From assembly GCA_028869005.1 (NCBI GenBank), contig JAGWTJ010000010.1, positions 1 to 32,655 of the forward strand: a stretch of 32,655 nt of DNA. Direction: 5' to 3'. Made by a program: the position numbers and the translations under genes. Below the pieces are notes generated by a model that worked only from the letters and a program-made list of their open reading frames with translations, ran no database searches and was not told the origin of the DNA. This DNA comes from Burkholderiales bacterium. Lineage in GTDB: Bacteria > Pseudomonadota > Gammaproteobacteria > Burkholderiales > Burkholderiaceae_C. This document shows, one piece after another, positions 17,830-26,735 of the stretch. Every line of letters starts with the position of its first letter. Position 1 is the first letter of the stretch.

Positions 17830-19328
17830 GTCGATGGCGGCACCGGTTGGGCCGGCGCCGAACCGGGCGCCGGCGGGGGTGTCGCGCTCCAGCCGCCGCC
17901 GGTGGCAGCGATCAACGCGACGCTGGCGAGCCACTGGCGCCCGCGCAGTTGCTCCGCCGTGCGCTGGTTGGCGAGGGACAGGGTCTGAGCGGTGACCACG
18001 GTCAGGTAGGTCGCGGTGCCGCCGCGATATTGCGCGAGCGCCACCGCCTCGGCACGCCGTGCGGCAGCCACCGCCCGCTCCTGCAGCTCGATCTCCTGGG
18101 CCAGCACGCGCAGCAGCGCGAGGTTGTCCTCGACCTGCTGGAAGCCGGCCAGCACCGTCTGCTTGTACTGCGCAACCGCCGCGTCGTAGGTGGCGAGCGC
18201 CTGGCTGCTGCGTGCGGCACGCGCGCCGCCGTCGAACAGCGTGGCAGCCAGCGCCGCCCCCAGCGACCAGACCCGGCTCGGCGTGTCGAACAGCGTGCTC
18301 AGGCCGCTGCCGCTGAAGCCGGCGCCCGCGCTCAGCGTCAGCGTCGGGAAGTAGGCGGCGCGCGCGACGCCGATGCCGGCATTGGCCTGCGCCGCGAGGC
18401 GCTCGGCGGCGGCGATGTCGGGCCGACGCTCGAGCAGTTGCGACGGCAGGCCCACCGGGATCGTCGGCAGCTGCGCCGTCCACTGCGCCTGGTCCGCCGG
18501 CGCGGCCACCAGCGTGAACGTCGCGGGGGCCTGACCGGTCAACACGGCGATCGCGTGTTCGAGCTGGCTGCGCTGCCCCTGCAGGTCGACCGCCTGCGCC
18601 CGCGCGCTTTCGAGCTGGCTTTCGGCCAGCGCCACATCCGACTTCAGCGCCACGCCAGCGCCGAACAGGCTCTGCGTGAGTCGCAGCGCGCGCGCATAGG
18701 CCTCGGTCGTCTCGGCATACAGCCGCAGCAGCCGGTCGGTGACGCGCAGCTGCAGATAGTCCTGCGCCAGCAAGGCCTGCACCGCAAGGCGCGCGCCCGC
18801 GAGCTGGTCGGCGCTGGCCTCGGCGCCCGCCTGGCCGGCTTCGGCCGCGCGTTGCGCGCCGCCCCACAGGTCGGGCGCCCAGCTCGCGCCGAGCCCGAGC
18901 GTCGGGTTGGTGGCCTCCTTCACGCCGTTGCTGTTGGTCTGCGCACGCGTGACGCCCGCGCTCATGCCGACCACCGGCCACAAGCCGGCACGGGCGGCAT
19001 CGGCCAAGGCGCGCGCCTGGCGATACTGAGCCTCGGCTTGCGCGATGCTCTGGTTGGCCCGACCGGCGCGCTCGACCAGGGCGTCGAGCTCGCGATCGCC
19101 GAACACGGTCCACCAGGCCTCGTCGCTGCCGGCTGGCAAGGGCTCGGCGAGCTTCCATGGTCCGACTTCCTTGTAGCTCGCAGGCACCTCGAGCAGCGGC
19201 CGCCGGTAGTCGGCACTCACCGCACAACCGGCCAGGGCCGCCGACACGATTGCCAGGCACCCGAGCCGCGACCACCGATCGCCCTGGGCGGTGAGTCGAC
19301 GGCGCGACGACGGATCGGTGCGAGACAT
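17826..19328 (-). CDS. Outer-membrane efflux lipoprotein (NodT/OprM-like TolC family)
   Basis: MSRTDPSSRRRLTAQGDRWSRLGCLAIVSAALAGCAVSADYRRPLLEVPASYKE; IPVGLPSQLLERRPDIAAAERLAAQANAGIGVARAAYFPTLTLSAGAGFSG. Confidence 0.93.
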   Translation of the reverse strand: MSRTDPSSRRRLTAQGDRWSRLGCLAIVSAALAGCAVSADYRRPLLEVPASYKEVGPWKLAEPLPAGSDEAWWTVFGDRELDALVERAGRANQSIAQAEAQYRQARALADAARAGLWPVVGMSAGVTRAQTNSNGVKEATNPTLGLGASWAPDLWGGAQRAAEAGQAGAEASADQLAGARLAVQALLAQDYLQLRVTDRLLRLYAETTEAYARALRLTQSLFGAGVALKSDVALAESQLESARAQAVDLQGQRSQLEHAIAVLTGQAPATFTLVAAPADQAQWTAQLPTIPVGLPSQLLERRPDIAAAERLAAQANAGIGVARAAYFPTLTLSAGAGFSGSGLSTLFDTPSRVWSLGAALAATLFDGGARAARSSQALATYDAAVAQYKQTVLAGFQQVEDNLALLRVLAQEIELQERAVAAARRAEAVALAQYRGGTATYLTVVTAQTLSLANQRTAEQLRGRQWLASVALIAATGGGWSATPPPAPGSAPAQPVPPST

Positions 19329-19460
19329 GCTTGCAGTCGGCCGGTGCCAGGCGGCTGGCACACGCGCATGCCGCGCGATGTGCGCGCATCGAGAGCCGCA
19401 CAACGGACGCGACGCCAGGCGCCGCGTAGTCTAGTCGGCTTCGATCACCGGCGCGCGCGG

Positions 19461-20441
19461 CTAGCCCACCGGCTGCACGCCGAAAGCCCACGCCAGCAGC
19501 GAAAAGCTGGCGAACGCGAGCACCGTGCTCGTCATGATGATGCGCGCGATGCGGCCGTTGTCGGCGCCGTAGCGCTCGGCCAGCGGCGAGACGCTGCTCG
19601 CGCTGGGCAGCGCGGCGCCGAGCGTCAGCACGACGATCGTGAAGCCCGGCAGCGGCACGCCGAGCGCGCGCAGCGCGAGCGCCAGCGCCAGCACCAGCAG
19701 CGGGTGCACGAGCAGCTTGATGAGCGCCGCCGGCACGAAGTCCACGGCCGGCGTGCGCGCGTGCGCATGCTGGCCGGCGCGCCACAGCACGGTGCCGATC
19801 GTGAACAGCGCCACCGGCGAGGCGGCATCGGCCAGCATCCGCACCGCGGTCTCGGCCGGGCCGCTCAAATGCAGCCCCAGTCCCGAGAACAGCGCGCCGA
19901 GCGCGATCGCCCACGGCAGCGGGTTGGCCAGCGCGCCGCCCAGCGCGCGCAGCGCGGCGGCGCGCGCGGCGAGCTGATCCTCGATGTCGCCGCCGTGCGA
20001 GATCTGCGCCAGCGCGATGCACAGCGAACTGGTGACGAACAGGTCGGCCAGGATGCAGGTGATGACGGGTCCCGTCGCCTCCGCGCCGATCAACGCCGCC
20101 AGCAGCGGCACGCCCATGAAGCCGGTGTTGGGAAACGCCGCCACCAGCGCGCCGAACGCCGCGTCCTTCAGGCCGACGCGCTCGTTGAGCGAGACCGCGA
20201 CGGCGAAGAACACGATCAGCAGCTGCGCCGGCACGTACACCAGCAGCACCGCGGGGTTGAGCAGCTCGAGCACCGGCATGCCCGAGCCGAACCGAAACAG
20301 CATGCACGGCAGCGCGAAGTACAGCACGAAGGCGTTGAGCCCAGGGATCGCGCTCTCGGGCAGCAGGTGATGGCGCCCCGCGAGCCAGCCGGCCAGCACC
20401 AGCGCGAAGAACGGGACGGTGACGGCGAGGATGGCGCTCAT
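19461..20441 (-). CDS. AEC (auxin efflux carrier) family transporter
   Basis: 326 aa hydrophobic protein. MSAILAVTVPFFALVLAGWLAGRHHLLPESAIPGLNAFVLYFALPCMLFRF. Confidence 0.9.
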   Translation of the reverse strand: MSAILAVTVPFFALVLAGWLAGRHHLLPESAIPGLNAFVLYFALPCMLFRFGSGMPVLELLNPAVLLVYVPAQLLIVFFAVAVSLNERVGLKDAAFGALVAAFPNTGFMGVPLLAALIGAEATGPVITCILADLFVTSSLCIALAQISHGGDIEDQLAARAAALRALGGALANPLPWAIALGALFSGLGLHLSGPAETAVRMLADAASPVALFTIGTVLWRAGQHAHARTPAVDFVPAALIKLLVHPLLVLALALALRALGVPLPGFTIVVLTLGAALPSASSVSPLAERYGADNGRIARIIMTSTVLAFASFSLLAWAFGVQPVG

Positions 20442-20554
20442 CGGGGCCGCGAGTATCGCAAGCCAGGCGCGCCGGACGGCGCTTCGTCGCAGCGACCGCC
20501 ACGGTGGCGCCGGTTGGTTACGATCGTCGCGCTAGAACGACAGCGGAGCCTGAC

Positions 20555-22423
20555 ATGACCCGATCGATGTTCGCGCGCCTGGGCCGCGGTGTGCGCAGCC
20601 TGTGGTGGCTGCTCGACCAGAGCCGCCGTGCGCTCGTCAACCTGCTGCTGCTGGCCGTGCTGGTGGCGCTGGTGTGGGGGCTCGTGCACCGCGGGCCGCC
20701 GGCGCTCGCCGCCAGGTCCACGCTCGTCGTCGAGCTGCGGGGCGGCCTGGCCGAGCAGGACGCCGACGGCGGCGCGCGCGAGACGGCGCTGCGACAGGTG
20801 CAGGGCACCGACGGCGAGAGCGTGCGGCTGCGCGACTTCGTCGCCGTGCTCGACGCCGCGGCACGCGACGACAAGGTCACACAGGCGCTGCTGCTGCTCG
20901 ACGACTTCGCCGGCGCCGGGCTGCCCACGCTGCACGAGGCGGCTGCCGCCATCGCGCGCTTTCACGCCGCGGGCAAGAAGGTCTACGCCTGGGGCGGGAG
21001 CTACGACCAGCGCCAGTACTACCTCGCCGCACAGGCCGACGAGATCTGGCTGCACCCGATGGGGATGGTCGCCTTCGAAGGCTACGGGCGCTATCGCAAC
21101 TACTACAAGGACGCGCTCGACCGCATCGGCGTCAGCGCCAACGTGGTGCGTCACGGCAAGTACAAGAACGCCGCCGAGCCGTTCGCGGCCAGCGCCCCTT
21201 CGCCCGAGACGCTCGAGTCCGAGGGCGCGCTGTGGAACTCGTTGTGGACGAGCTACACCGGCGCCGTGGAGAAGGCGCGCCGGCTGCCTGCCGGCAGCCT
21301 CATGGGCTACATCGACGGCCTGCCGCAGACCTTGCCGGCGGCCGGCGGCCACACCGCCAAGCTGGCGCTGCAGGCCAAGCTGGTCGACGGCCTGAAGACG
21401 CGCGACGAGATGCGCGCCCTGCTCATCGAGCGCGGCGCGAAGGACGAAGAGCACAAGACCTTCCGCCAGGTCTCGCTGGCCGAGTACCTGCGCCGCGTCG
21501 AGCCGCGCCGCGGCGACGACGCCATCGGCGTCGTCGTCGCGCAAGGCGAGATCAGCGACGGGCGCGCGCCGGCCGGACGCATCGGCGGACGCTCGACCGC
21601 CGAGCTGATCCGCAAGGCGCGCGAGGACGACAAGATCAAGGCCATCGTGCTGCGCGTCGACTCGCCCGGCGGCAGCGCGTACGGTGCCGAACTCGTGCGC
21701 CGCGAGCTCGAGCTCACGCGTCGGGCCGGCAAGCCGGTGGTGGTGTCGATGGGCGACCTGGCCGCCTCGGGCGGCTACTGGATCAGCATGGCCGCCGACG
21801 AGGTCATCGCCGACGAGGCGACGATCACCGGCTCGATCGGCGTCATCGGCATGCTGCCCACCGCCAAAGGCACGCTCGACAAACTCGGCGTGCACACCGG
21901 CGGCGTCACCACCACCTGGCTCGGCGAGGCCTACGACCCGCGGCGCGACCTCGACCCGCGCTTCGCCGCGCTGGTGGCGTCGATCATCGACGGCAGTTAC
22001 CAGGACTTCGTCGGCATCGTGGCCGCAGCGCGCAAGCGCACGCCGCAGCAGATCGACGCCGTGGCGCAGGGGCGGGTGTGGAGCGGCAAGGACGCGCTGG
22101 CGCACGGCCTCGTCGACCGGCTCGGCAGCTTCGACGACGCGGTGCAGGCCGCGGCGACGCGCGCCAAGCTCGGGGCGACGCCGCGGCTGAAGTGGCTCGA
22201 AGTCGAGCCGGCACGCTGGCAACGCTGGCTGCGCCGCTTCGGCGGCGACGTGCACGCGGCCTTGGTCACCGAGCTCGATCTGCCGGCCGCCGCCGGCGCG
22301 CTCGGCGTGGTGCCGGCGCCGGTGGCTTCCGACGTCGTGCGCGACCTCGGCTGGCTGGCCGACGTCGCCGCGCGCCGCCAGCCCTTCGCCACCGCCGCGC
22401 ACTGCCTGTGCGCGGCACCCTGA
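20555..22423 (+). CDS. sppA: Signal peptide peptidase SppA, 67K type
   Basis: Lys-dyad region VRHGKYKNAAEPFAASAPSPETLESE; Ser region SMGDLAASGGYWISMAADEVIADEATITGSIGVIG; N-terminal TM. ATG 20555 chosen. Confidence 0.92.
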   Translation: MTRSMFARLGRGVRSLWWLLDQSRRALVNLLLLAVLVALVWGLVHRGPPALAARSTLVVELRGGLAEQDADGGARETALRQVQGTDGESVRLRDFVAVLDAAARDDKVTQALLLLDDFAGAGLPTLHEAAAAIARFHAAGKKVYAWGGSYDQRQYYLAAQADEIWLHPMGMVAFEGYGRYRNYYKDALDRIGVSANVVRHGKYKNAAEPFAASAPSPETLESEGALWNSLWTSYTGAVEKARRLPAGSLMGYIDGLPQTLPAAGGHTAKLALQAKLVDGLKTRDEMRALLIERGAKDEEHKTFRQVSLAEYLRRVEPRRGDDAIGVVVAQGEISDGRAPAGRIGGRSTAELIRKAREDDKIKAIVLRVDSPGGSAYGAELVRRELELTRRAGKPVVVSMGDLAASGGYWISMAADEVIADEATITGSIGVIGMLPTAKGTLDKLGVHTGGVTTTWLGEAYDPRRDLDPRFAALVASIIDGSYQDFVGIVAAARKRTPQQIDAVAQGRVWSGKDALAHGLVDRLGSFDDAVQAAATRAKLGATPRLKWLEVEPARWQRWLRRFGGDVHAALVTELDLPAAAGALGVVPAPVASDVVRDLGWLADVAARRQPFATAAHCLCAAP

Positions 22424-22430
22424 GCCGACC

Positions 22431-23204
22431 ATGCCGGGCGTGACGTTCGAGCGCGACGGCCCGATCGCGCTGGTCACGCTCACGCGAGCCGAGTGCCGCA
22501 ACGCCGTCGACGGGCCGACGGCGCGCGAACTGCGCGCGGCCTTCGAAGCGTTCGAGGCCGACGCCACGTTGCGGGTGGCGGTGCTGAGCGGCGCCGGCGG
22601 CCACTTCTGCGCCGGTGCCGACCTCGTGGCACTGGCCGATCCGGCGCGGCGCAACCAGGTCGAGCCCGACGGCCGCGGACCGGGGCCGATGGGGCCGACG
22701 CGCATGGCCTTTCGCAAGCCGGTCATCGCCGCCGTCGAGGGCTACGCGGTGGCCGGCGGCCTCGAACTGGCGCTGATGTGCGATCTGCGCGTGGCCGCGC
22801 GCAGCGCGGTGTTCGGCGTGTTCTGCCGACGCTTCGGCGTGCCGCTCATCGACGGCGGCACGGTGCGCCTGCCGCGCATCGTCGGCATGGGACGCGCGCT
22901 CGACATGATCCTCACCGGCCGCGCGGTGGGCGCCGACGAGGCATTGACGTTCGGACTCGCCAACCGCGTCGTCGACGACGGCCAGGCGCTGGCCGAGGCG
23001 CGGCTGCTCGCCGCACGGCTGGCCGCGTTCCCGCAGGCCTGCCTGGCCGCCGACCGTGCCTCGGCCTATGCGCAGTGGGAGCTGCCGCTGGCCGAGGCGC
23101 TGCGGCAGGAGGGTGCGCGCGGCCACGCCGTGATCGAGGGCGAGGCGCTGCCCGGCGCGGCGCGCTTCGCCGCCGGCGCGGGCCGGCACGGACAAGGCGT
23201 CTGA
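22431..23204 (+). CDS. Enoyl-CoA hydratase/isomerase (crotonase) family protein
   Basis: 257 aa. LSGAGGHFCAGADLVALADP and FGVPLIDGGTVRLPRIVGMGRALDMILTGRAVGADEALTFGLANRVV. Confidence 0.92.
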   Translation: MPGVTFERDGPIALVTLTRAECRNAVDGPTARELRAAFEAFEADATLRVAVLSGAGGHFCAGADLVALADPARRNQVEPDGRGPGPMGPTRMAFRKPVIAAVEGYAVAGGLELALMCDLRVAARSAVFGVFCRRFGVPLIDGGTVRLPRIVGMGRALDMILTGRAVGADEALTFGLANRVVDDGQALAEARLLAARLAAFPQACLAADRASAYAQWELPLAEALRQEGARGHAVIEGEALPGAARFAAGAGRHGQGV

Positions 23205-23228
23205 CGCGCAGGCCGTGGCCCCTGCGCG
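23205..23228. terminator. Putative hairpin between convergent crotonase and dedA genes
   Basis: Perfect 8-bp stem CGCGCAGG (23205-23212) / CCTGCGCG (23221-23228), 8-nt loop; no U-tract. Confidence 0.4.
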
Positions 23229-23248
23229 CGAACCCGCGCGCCACCTCG

Positions 23249-23809
23249 CTAATCGCCGCGCCGCGAGCGCCGCCAATGCGCCAGGCCCCTGGCCAGCAGC
23301 GCCGCTGCGAGCAGCAAGGCGAACAGCCAGCCCTCGAAGTGGTGCAGCCGGCCCAGTAGTCGATGAGCGGCTTCGCCGAAGGTCCAGCCGAGTGCGCCGA
23401 TCGCCGCCGCCCACAGCAGTGCACCGAGCGCGTTGAAGGTGACGAAGCGCCATGGCGGCACGTCCGTCATGCCGATCACCACCGGGCCGGCCAGGCGCAG
23501 CCCGTAGGCGAAGCGCAGCATGACGATGGCCAGTGCGTGCCGGCGCTCGAGCAGCGCGCGCACGCGGCGCGAGCGGCGTGCCAGCAAAGGCCAGCGCGCC
23601 AGCAGCCAGCCGCCGTGGCGCCGACCGATCCAGTAGGCGATCTCGTCGCCGGCAAAGCCGCAGACCGCGGCGATCACGAACACCGCCAGCGGATCCAGAC
23701 GCCCACTGCGCGCCGCGAAGCCCGCCAGCAGCAGCACGGTCTCGCCTTCGAGCAGGCAGCCGATGGCAAGGATCCAGTAGCCGTAGCTGGAGATGAGGTC
23801 GGCCCACAT
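23249..23809 (-). CDS. DedA family membrane protein
   Basis: 186 aa. SYGYWILAIGCLLEGETVLLLAGFAARSGRLDPLAVFVIAAVCGFAGDEIAYWIGRRHG and RFAYGLRLAGPVVIGMTDVPPWRFVTFNALGALLW. Confidence 0.93.
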   Translation of the reverse strand: MWADLISSYGYWILAIGCLLEGETVLLLAGFAARSGRLDPLAVFVIAAVCGFAGDEIAYWIGRRHGGWLLARWPLLARRSRRVRALLERRHALAIVMLRFAYGLRLAGPVVIGMTDVPPWRFVTFNALGALLWAAAIGALGWTFGEAAHRLLGRLHHFEGWLFALLLAAALLARGLAHWRRSRRGD

Positions 23810-23936
23810 CGGTCAAAGCCCTCGATGGGTGCGCGCAGCACCGCGCGCGCGGCGTGCCGGGCGGCACCACCGATGCGCCGGGCACGGCAATGCGACACTC
23901 GCACCTTACACCACCGACGCCGCCGCACCTGTTCGC

Positions 23937-25505
23937 TTGAGCGCCCCTGACCTTCCCGCAACCGTCGGCCTGCCGCGCTGGCAGCGCACCGGCTGGCTGC
24001 TCGGCGCGATCGCGCTGTGGGTGCTCGCCGGCGCCGGCACGCGTGCCTTGCTGCTGCCCGACGAAGGCCGCTACGCCGGCGTCGCCTACGCCATGCTGCA
24101 GGGCGACTGGCTGGTGCCGCGGCTGCAGGGCCTGCCCTTCTTCCACAAGCCGCCGCTCATGTACTGGATCGACGCGGCGGCGCTGCACCTGGTCGGCGTC
24201 GACGAGATCGCCGCACGCATCGCGCCGCTGCTGGGCGCACTCGTGATGGCAGCGGCGATGGCCTGGGACGTGAGGCGGCGCGCCGGCGCGCGGTCAGCGG
24301 CGCCGGACCGCGGCGGTGCGCGGCAGGCAGCCCTCGTGCTCGGCGCGCTGGCGACGATGCCGTTCTTCTACTTCGGCGCGCAGTACGCCAACCACGACAT
24401 GCTGGTGGCCGGGCTCGTCACGGCGGCGGTGGTCGCCGGCGCACGCGCGGCCGAACCGGCGGCCGCCTTGCGCTGGGCGGTGCTGGCCTGGGTCGCGGCC
24501 GCACTCGCCGTGCTCGCCAAGGGGCTCATCGGCGTCGTGCTGCCGGCACTGGTGCTGACGCCGTGGCTGGCGTGGCACCGACGCTGGCGCGCCATCGCGC
24601 GCCTGTTGCATCCGCTCGGCCTCGTCGCCTTCGCCGTCGTCGCCGCGCCGTGGTTCGTCGCGGTGCAGGCGCGCTACCCGGGTTTTTTCGACTACTTCTT
24701 CCTCGAGCAGCATGTGCGCCGCTTCGCGCAGGGCGGCTTCAACAACGCACAGCCTTGGTGGTTCTACGTTGCCGCGCTGCCGCTGCTGACGCTGCCGTGG
24801 AGCTTCGCGCTGCTGGCCTCGCGCCGGCTTTGGCTGCGCGTTCGCGGCGGCGCTGCCACGGCAGGCAGCGGTGCAAGCGACGACGGCGTCGCGTTTTACG
24901 CCTGGTGGGTTTGCGCCGTGCTGCTGTTTTTCTCGCTGCCGCAATCCAAGCTCGTCGGCTACGTGCTGCCGGCGCTCGGCCCGTTCGCCGCGCTGCTCGT
25001 GTCGAGGGCGACCGCTGTCCAGCGCGCGCGCACCTGGCGCTGGGGCCTGGCGCTCGGCGCGCTCGTCTGCGTCGCGCTCACCGTCACGCTGGCGCGTGTC
25101 TCGCTGCCTTCGCACCGCGACGTTGCGCGCGCGCTCGGTGCGCGGCTGCAGGCGGGCGATCGCGTGGTGCTGGTCGACGGGCCTTTCTTCGACGTGCCGT
25201 TCTACGCGCGGCTGGTCGAGCCGCCGGTGCTGCTGGCCGACTGGAACGCGCCGGGCTTTGCCGCGCACGACGACTGGCGCAAGGAGTTGCGCGACGCGGC
25301 GCGCTTCGAGCCTGCACTCGGCGCGCGCGTGTTGTGGCCGCTCGAGCGCAGCGCCGAACTGCCCTGCGCCGTGGCGCGCGTGTTCTGGCTGGCGCGTCCC
25401 GATTGGCAGCCGCCCGCGGCCGCCGGCAGCGCGACACGCGTGCTGCAAGGGCGCAGCGCAGTGCTGTGGCAATCGGCCGGCCGCAGCGGCGCGGGCTGTC
25501 CATGA
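23937..25505 (+). CDS. ArnT/PMT-like (GT-C fold) glycosyltransferase
   Basis: LPDEGRYAGVAYAMLQGDWLVPRLQGLPFFHKPPLMYWIDAAALHLVGVDEIAARIAPLLGAL; multiple TM segments. Start uncertain: TTG 23937 in the ORF that opens at ATG 23793. Confidence 0.85.
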   Translation: MSAPDLPATVGLPRWQRTGWLLGAIALWVLAGAGTRALLLPDEGRYAGVAYAMLQGDWLVPRLQGLPFFHKPPLMYWIDAAALHLVGVDEIAARIAPLLGALVMAAAMAWDVRRRAGARSAAPDRGGARQAALVLGALATMPFFYFGAQYANHDMLVAGLVTAAVVAGARAAEPAAALRWAVLAWVAAALAVLAKGLIGVVLPALVLTPWLAWHRRWRAIARLLHPLGLVAFAVVAAPWFVAVQARYPGFFDYFFLEQHVRRFAQGGFNNAQPWWFYVAALPLLTLPWSFALLASRRLWLRVRGGAATAGSGASDDGVAFYAWWVCAVLLFFSLPQSKLVGYVLPALGPFAALLVSRATAVQRARTWRWGLALGALVCVALTVTLARVSLPSHRDVARALGARLQAGDRVVLVDGPFFDVPFYARLVEPPVLLADWNAPGFAAHDDWRKELRDAARFEPALGARVLWPLERSAELPCAVARVFWLARPDWQPPAAAGSATRVLQGRSAVLWQSAGRSGAGCP

Positions 25506-25927
25506 CACATCCCGGCATCACCTCGGAGCGACGCGCCTGGCGTCACGAGGCCGCGCGCATGTGGCGCTACGCGCTCGTCGGCGGCGTCGCCACCGCCGCG
25601 CACTACGCGCTGCTCATCGCCTGGGTCGAGGTCGGCCATGGCGCGGCCTGGCTCGGTTCGGGCATCGGCGCCGTGCTCGGCGCACAGGTCGCCTACGCGC
25701 TCAATCGCGCCTTCACCTTCATGCACCGCGGCGCGATCGCGGTGTCGTGGCCGCGCTTCCAGCTCGTCGCCGCGCTCGGCGCGCTGCTCGGCATGGCCGT
25801 CGTCGGCGGCGTCGTGCACCTGGGCGGCCACTACCTGCTGGGCCAGGTGCTGGCCACCGGCAGCGCGATGGGGCTGACCTACGCGATCAACCGGCGCTGG
25901 ACCTTCGCCACGGCCACGCCGTCGTAA
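25502..25927 (+). CDS. GtrA family small membrane protein (putative polyprenyl-phosphate-sugar flippase)
   Basis: MWRYALVGGVATAAHYALLIAWVEVGHGAAWLGSGIGAVLGAQVAYALNRAFTF...GLTYAINRRWTF, characteristic of GtrA. Start overlaps the previous stop (ATGA). Confidence 0.9.
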   Translation: MTHPGITSERRAWRHEAARMWRYALVGGVATAAHYALLIAWVEVGHGAAWLGSGIGAVLGAQVAYALNRAFTFMHRGAIAVSWPRFQLVAALGALLGMAVVGGVVHLGGHYLLGQVLATGSAMGLTYAINRRWTFATATPS

Positions 25928-26735
25928 GGCCCGACTGCGCCAGGTCGTCGGCAAAGGCCGCGCTGCCGAGGTAGGCCGCCTCGGCGCGGCGCGCGCTCGC
26001 GATGGCGTCGTGCGGCGACGCGTCGCCGTTCGCTCCGGGGTGGCAGAACAGCAGCGCCACGCGCTCGGAGGGGCGCTCGGAGGAGCGCGCGACTAGCGCC
26101 GCCAGCCAGCCGCGCATCAACGCGCGATAGTCGCGCGCGCCGAAGTCGTAGACGCCGACCAGCACCGCGTTGTGCGCCGTGCCCTGGGCGGCCAGCGCAC
26201 GCGCCAGCGCGCGCCCGCCGCAGGCCTCGATGACGCGCCGCTTGAAGGCAAAGCCCGGCCCGACCACGTGCCCGGTGCTGCGCACCGGCACGCCGGCCGC
26301 GGCGGCGCGGCGCAGCACGGCGCCGCGCACGCCGCGCAGCGCGTGCACGTGCTGATGTCCGTCGACGAAATCGGGCGGTCTGCCGGTGGCGTCGACGAAG
26401 GCTCGCCATTGCGCGTCGAGTTCGGCGGCGATCGCCGCACCCGGCAGTCGGCCGAACGCGGCCGCGCCGAGCAGCCGCGCCAGCGGCGGCGGCGCGCGCC
26501 AGACGCGGCCGAGCGCGGCGCTGAGCGGCGCGCCTTCGGTCAAGTTGAAGTGCAGCCCGCGCGCCACGCCGGCCGGCAGCGCGGCGAGCAGCGGCGCGCA
26601 GTCGCGCCAGCAGGCAAGGTTGACGAGGCACGACACCGCCTGCAGGCGGCCCGCCGCGGCCAGCCCGGCGATGGTCATCGAGGTGGCGCGGTCGAGTCCG
26701 AAGTCGTCGGCGCACAGCGCCAGCGTGCCGTTCAT
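25887..26735 (-). CDS. ChbG/HpnK (YdjC) family carbohydrate deacetylase, NaxD-like
   Basis: MNGTLALCADDFGLDRATSMTIAGLAAAGRLQAVSCLVN; ADD and DGHQHVH metal-site motifs; LLFCHPGA. Start at ATG 26735 inside the longer ORF 25887-29813. Confidence 0.9.
   Translation of the reverse strand: MNGTLALCADDFGLDRATSMTIAGLAAAGRLQAVSCLVNLACWRDCAPLLAALPAGVARGLHFNLTEGAPLSAALGRVWRAPPPLARLLGAAAFGRLPGAAIAAELDAQWRAFVDATGRPPDFVDGHQHVHALRGVRGAVLRRAAAAGVPVRSTGHVVGPGFAFKRRVIEACGGRALARALAAQGTAHNAVLVGVYDFGARDYRALMRGWLAALVARSSERPSERVALLFCHPGANGDASPHDAIASARRAEAAYLGSAAFADDLAQSGLTTAWPWRRSSAG

Noticed and set aside
16654-20502. 1282-aa minus-strand ORF suggesting a giant fusion protein
   Set aside because: Only the last roughly 391 codons (from GTG 17829) look like a protein (adaptor subunit). 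Upstream is out-of-frame readthrough of the OMP and AEC genes.
17847-20558. 903-aa plus-strand ORF opposite the OMP and AEC genes
   Set aside because: Arg/Gln/Ala-rich shadow translation with no recognisable domain.
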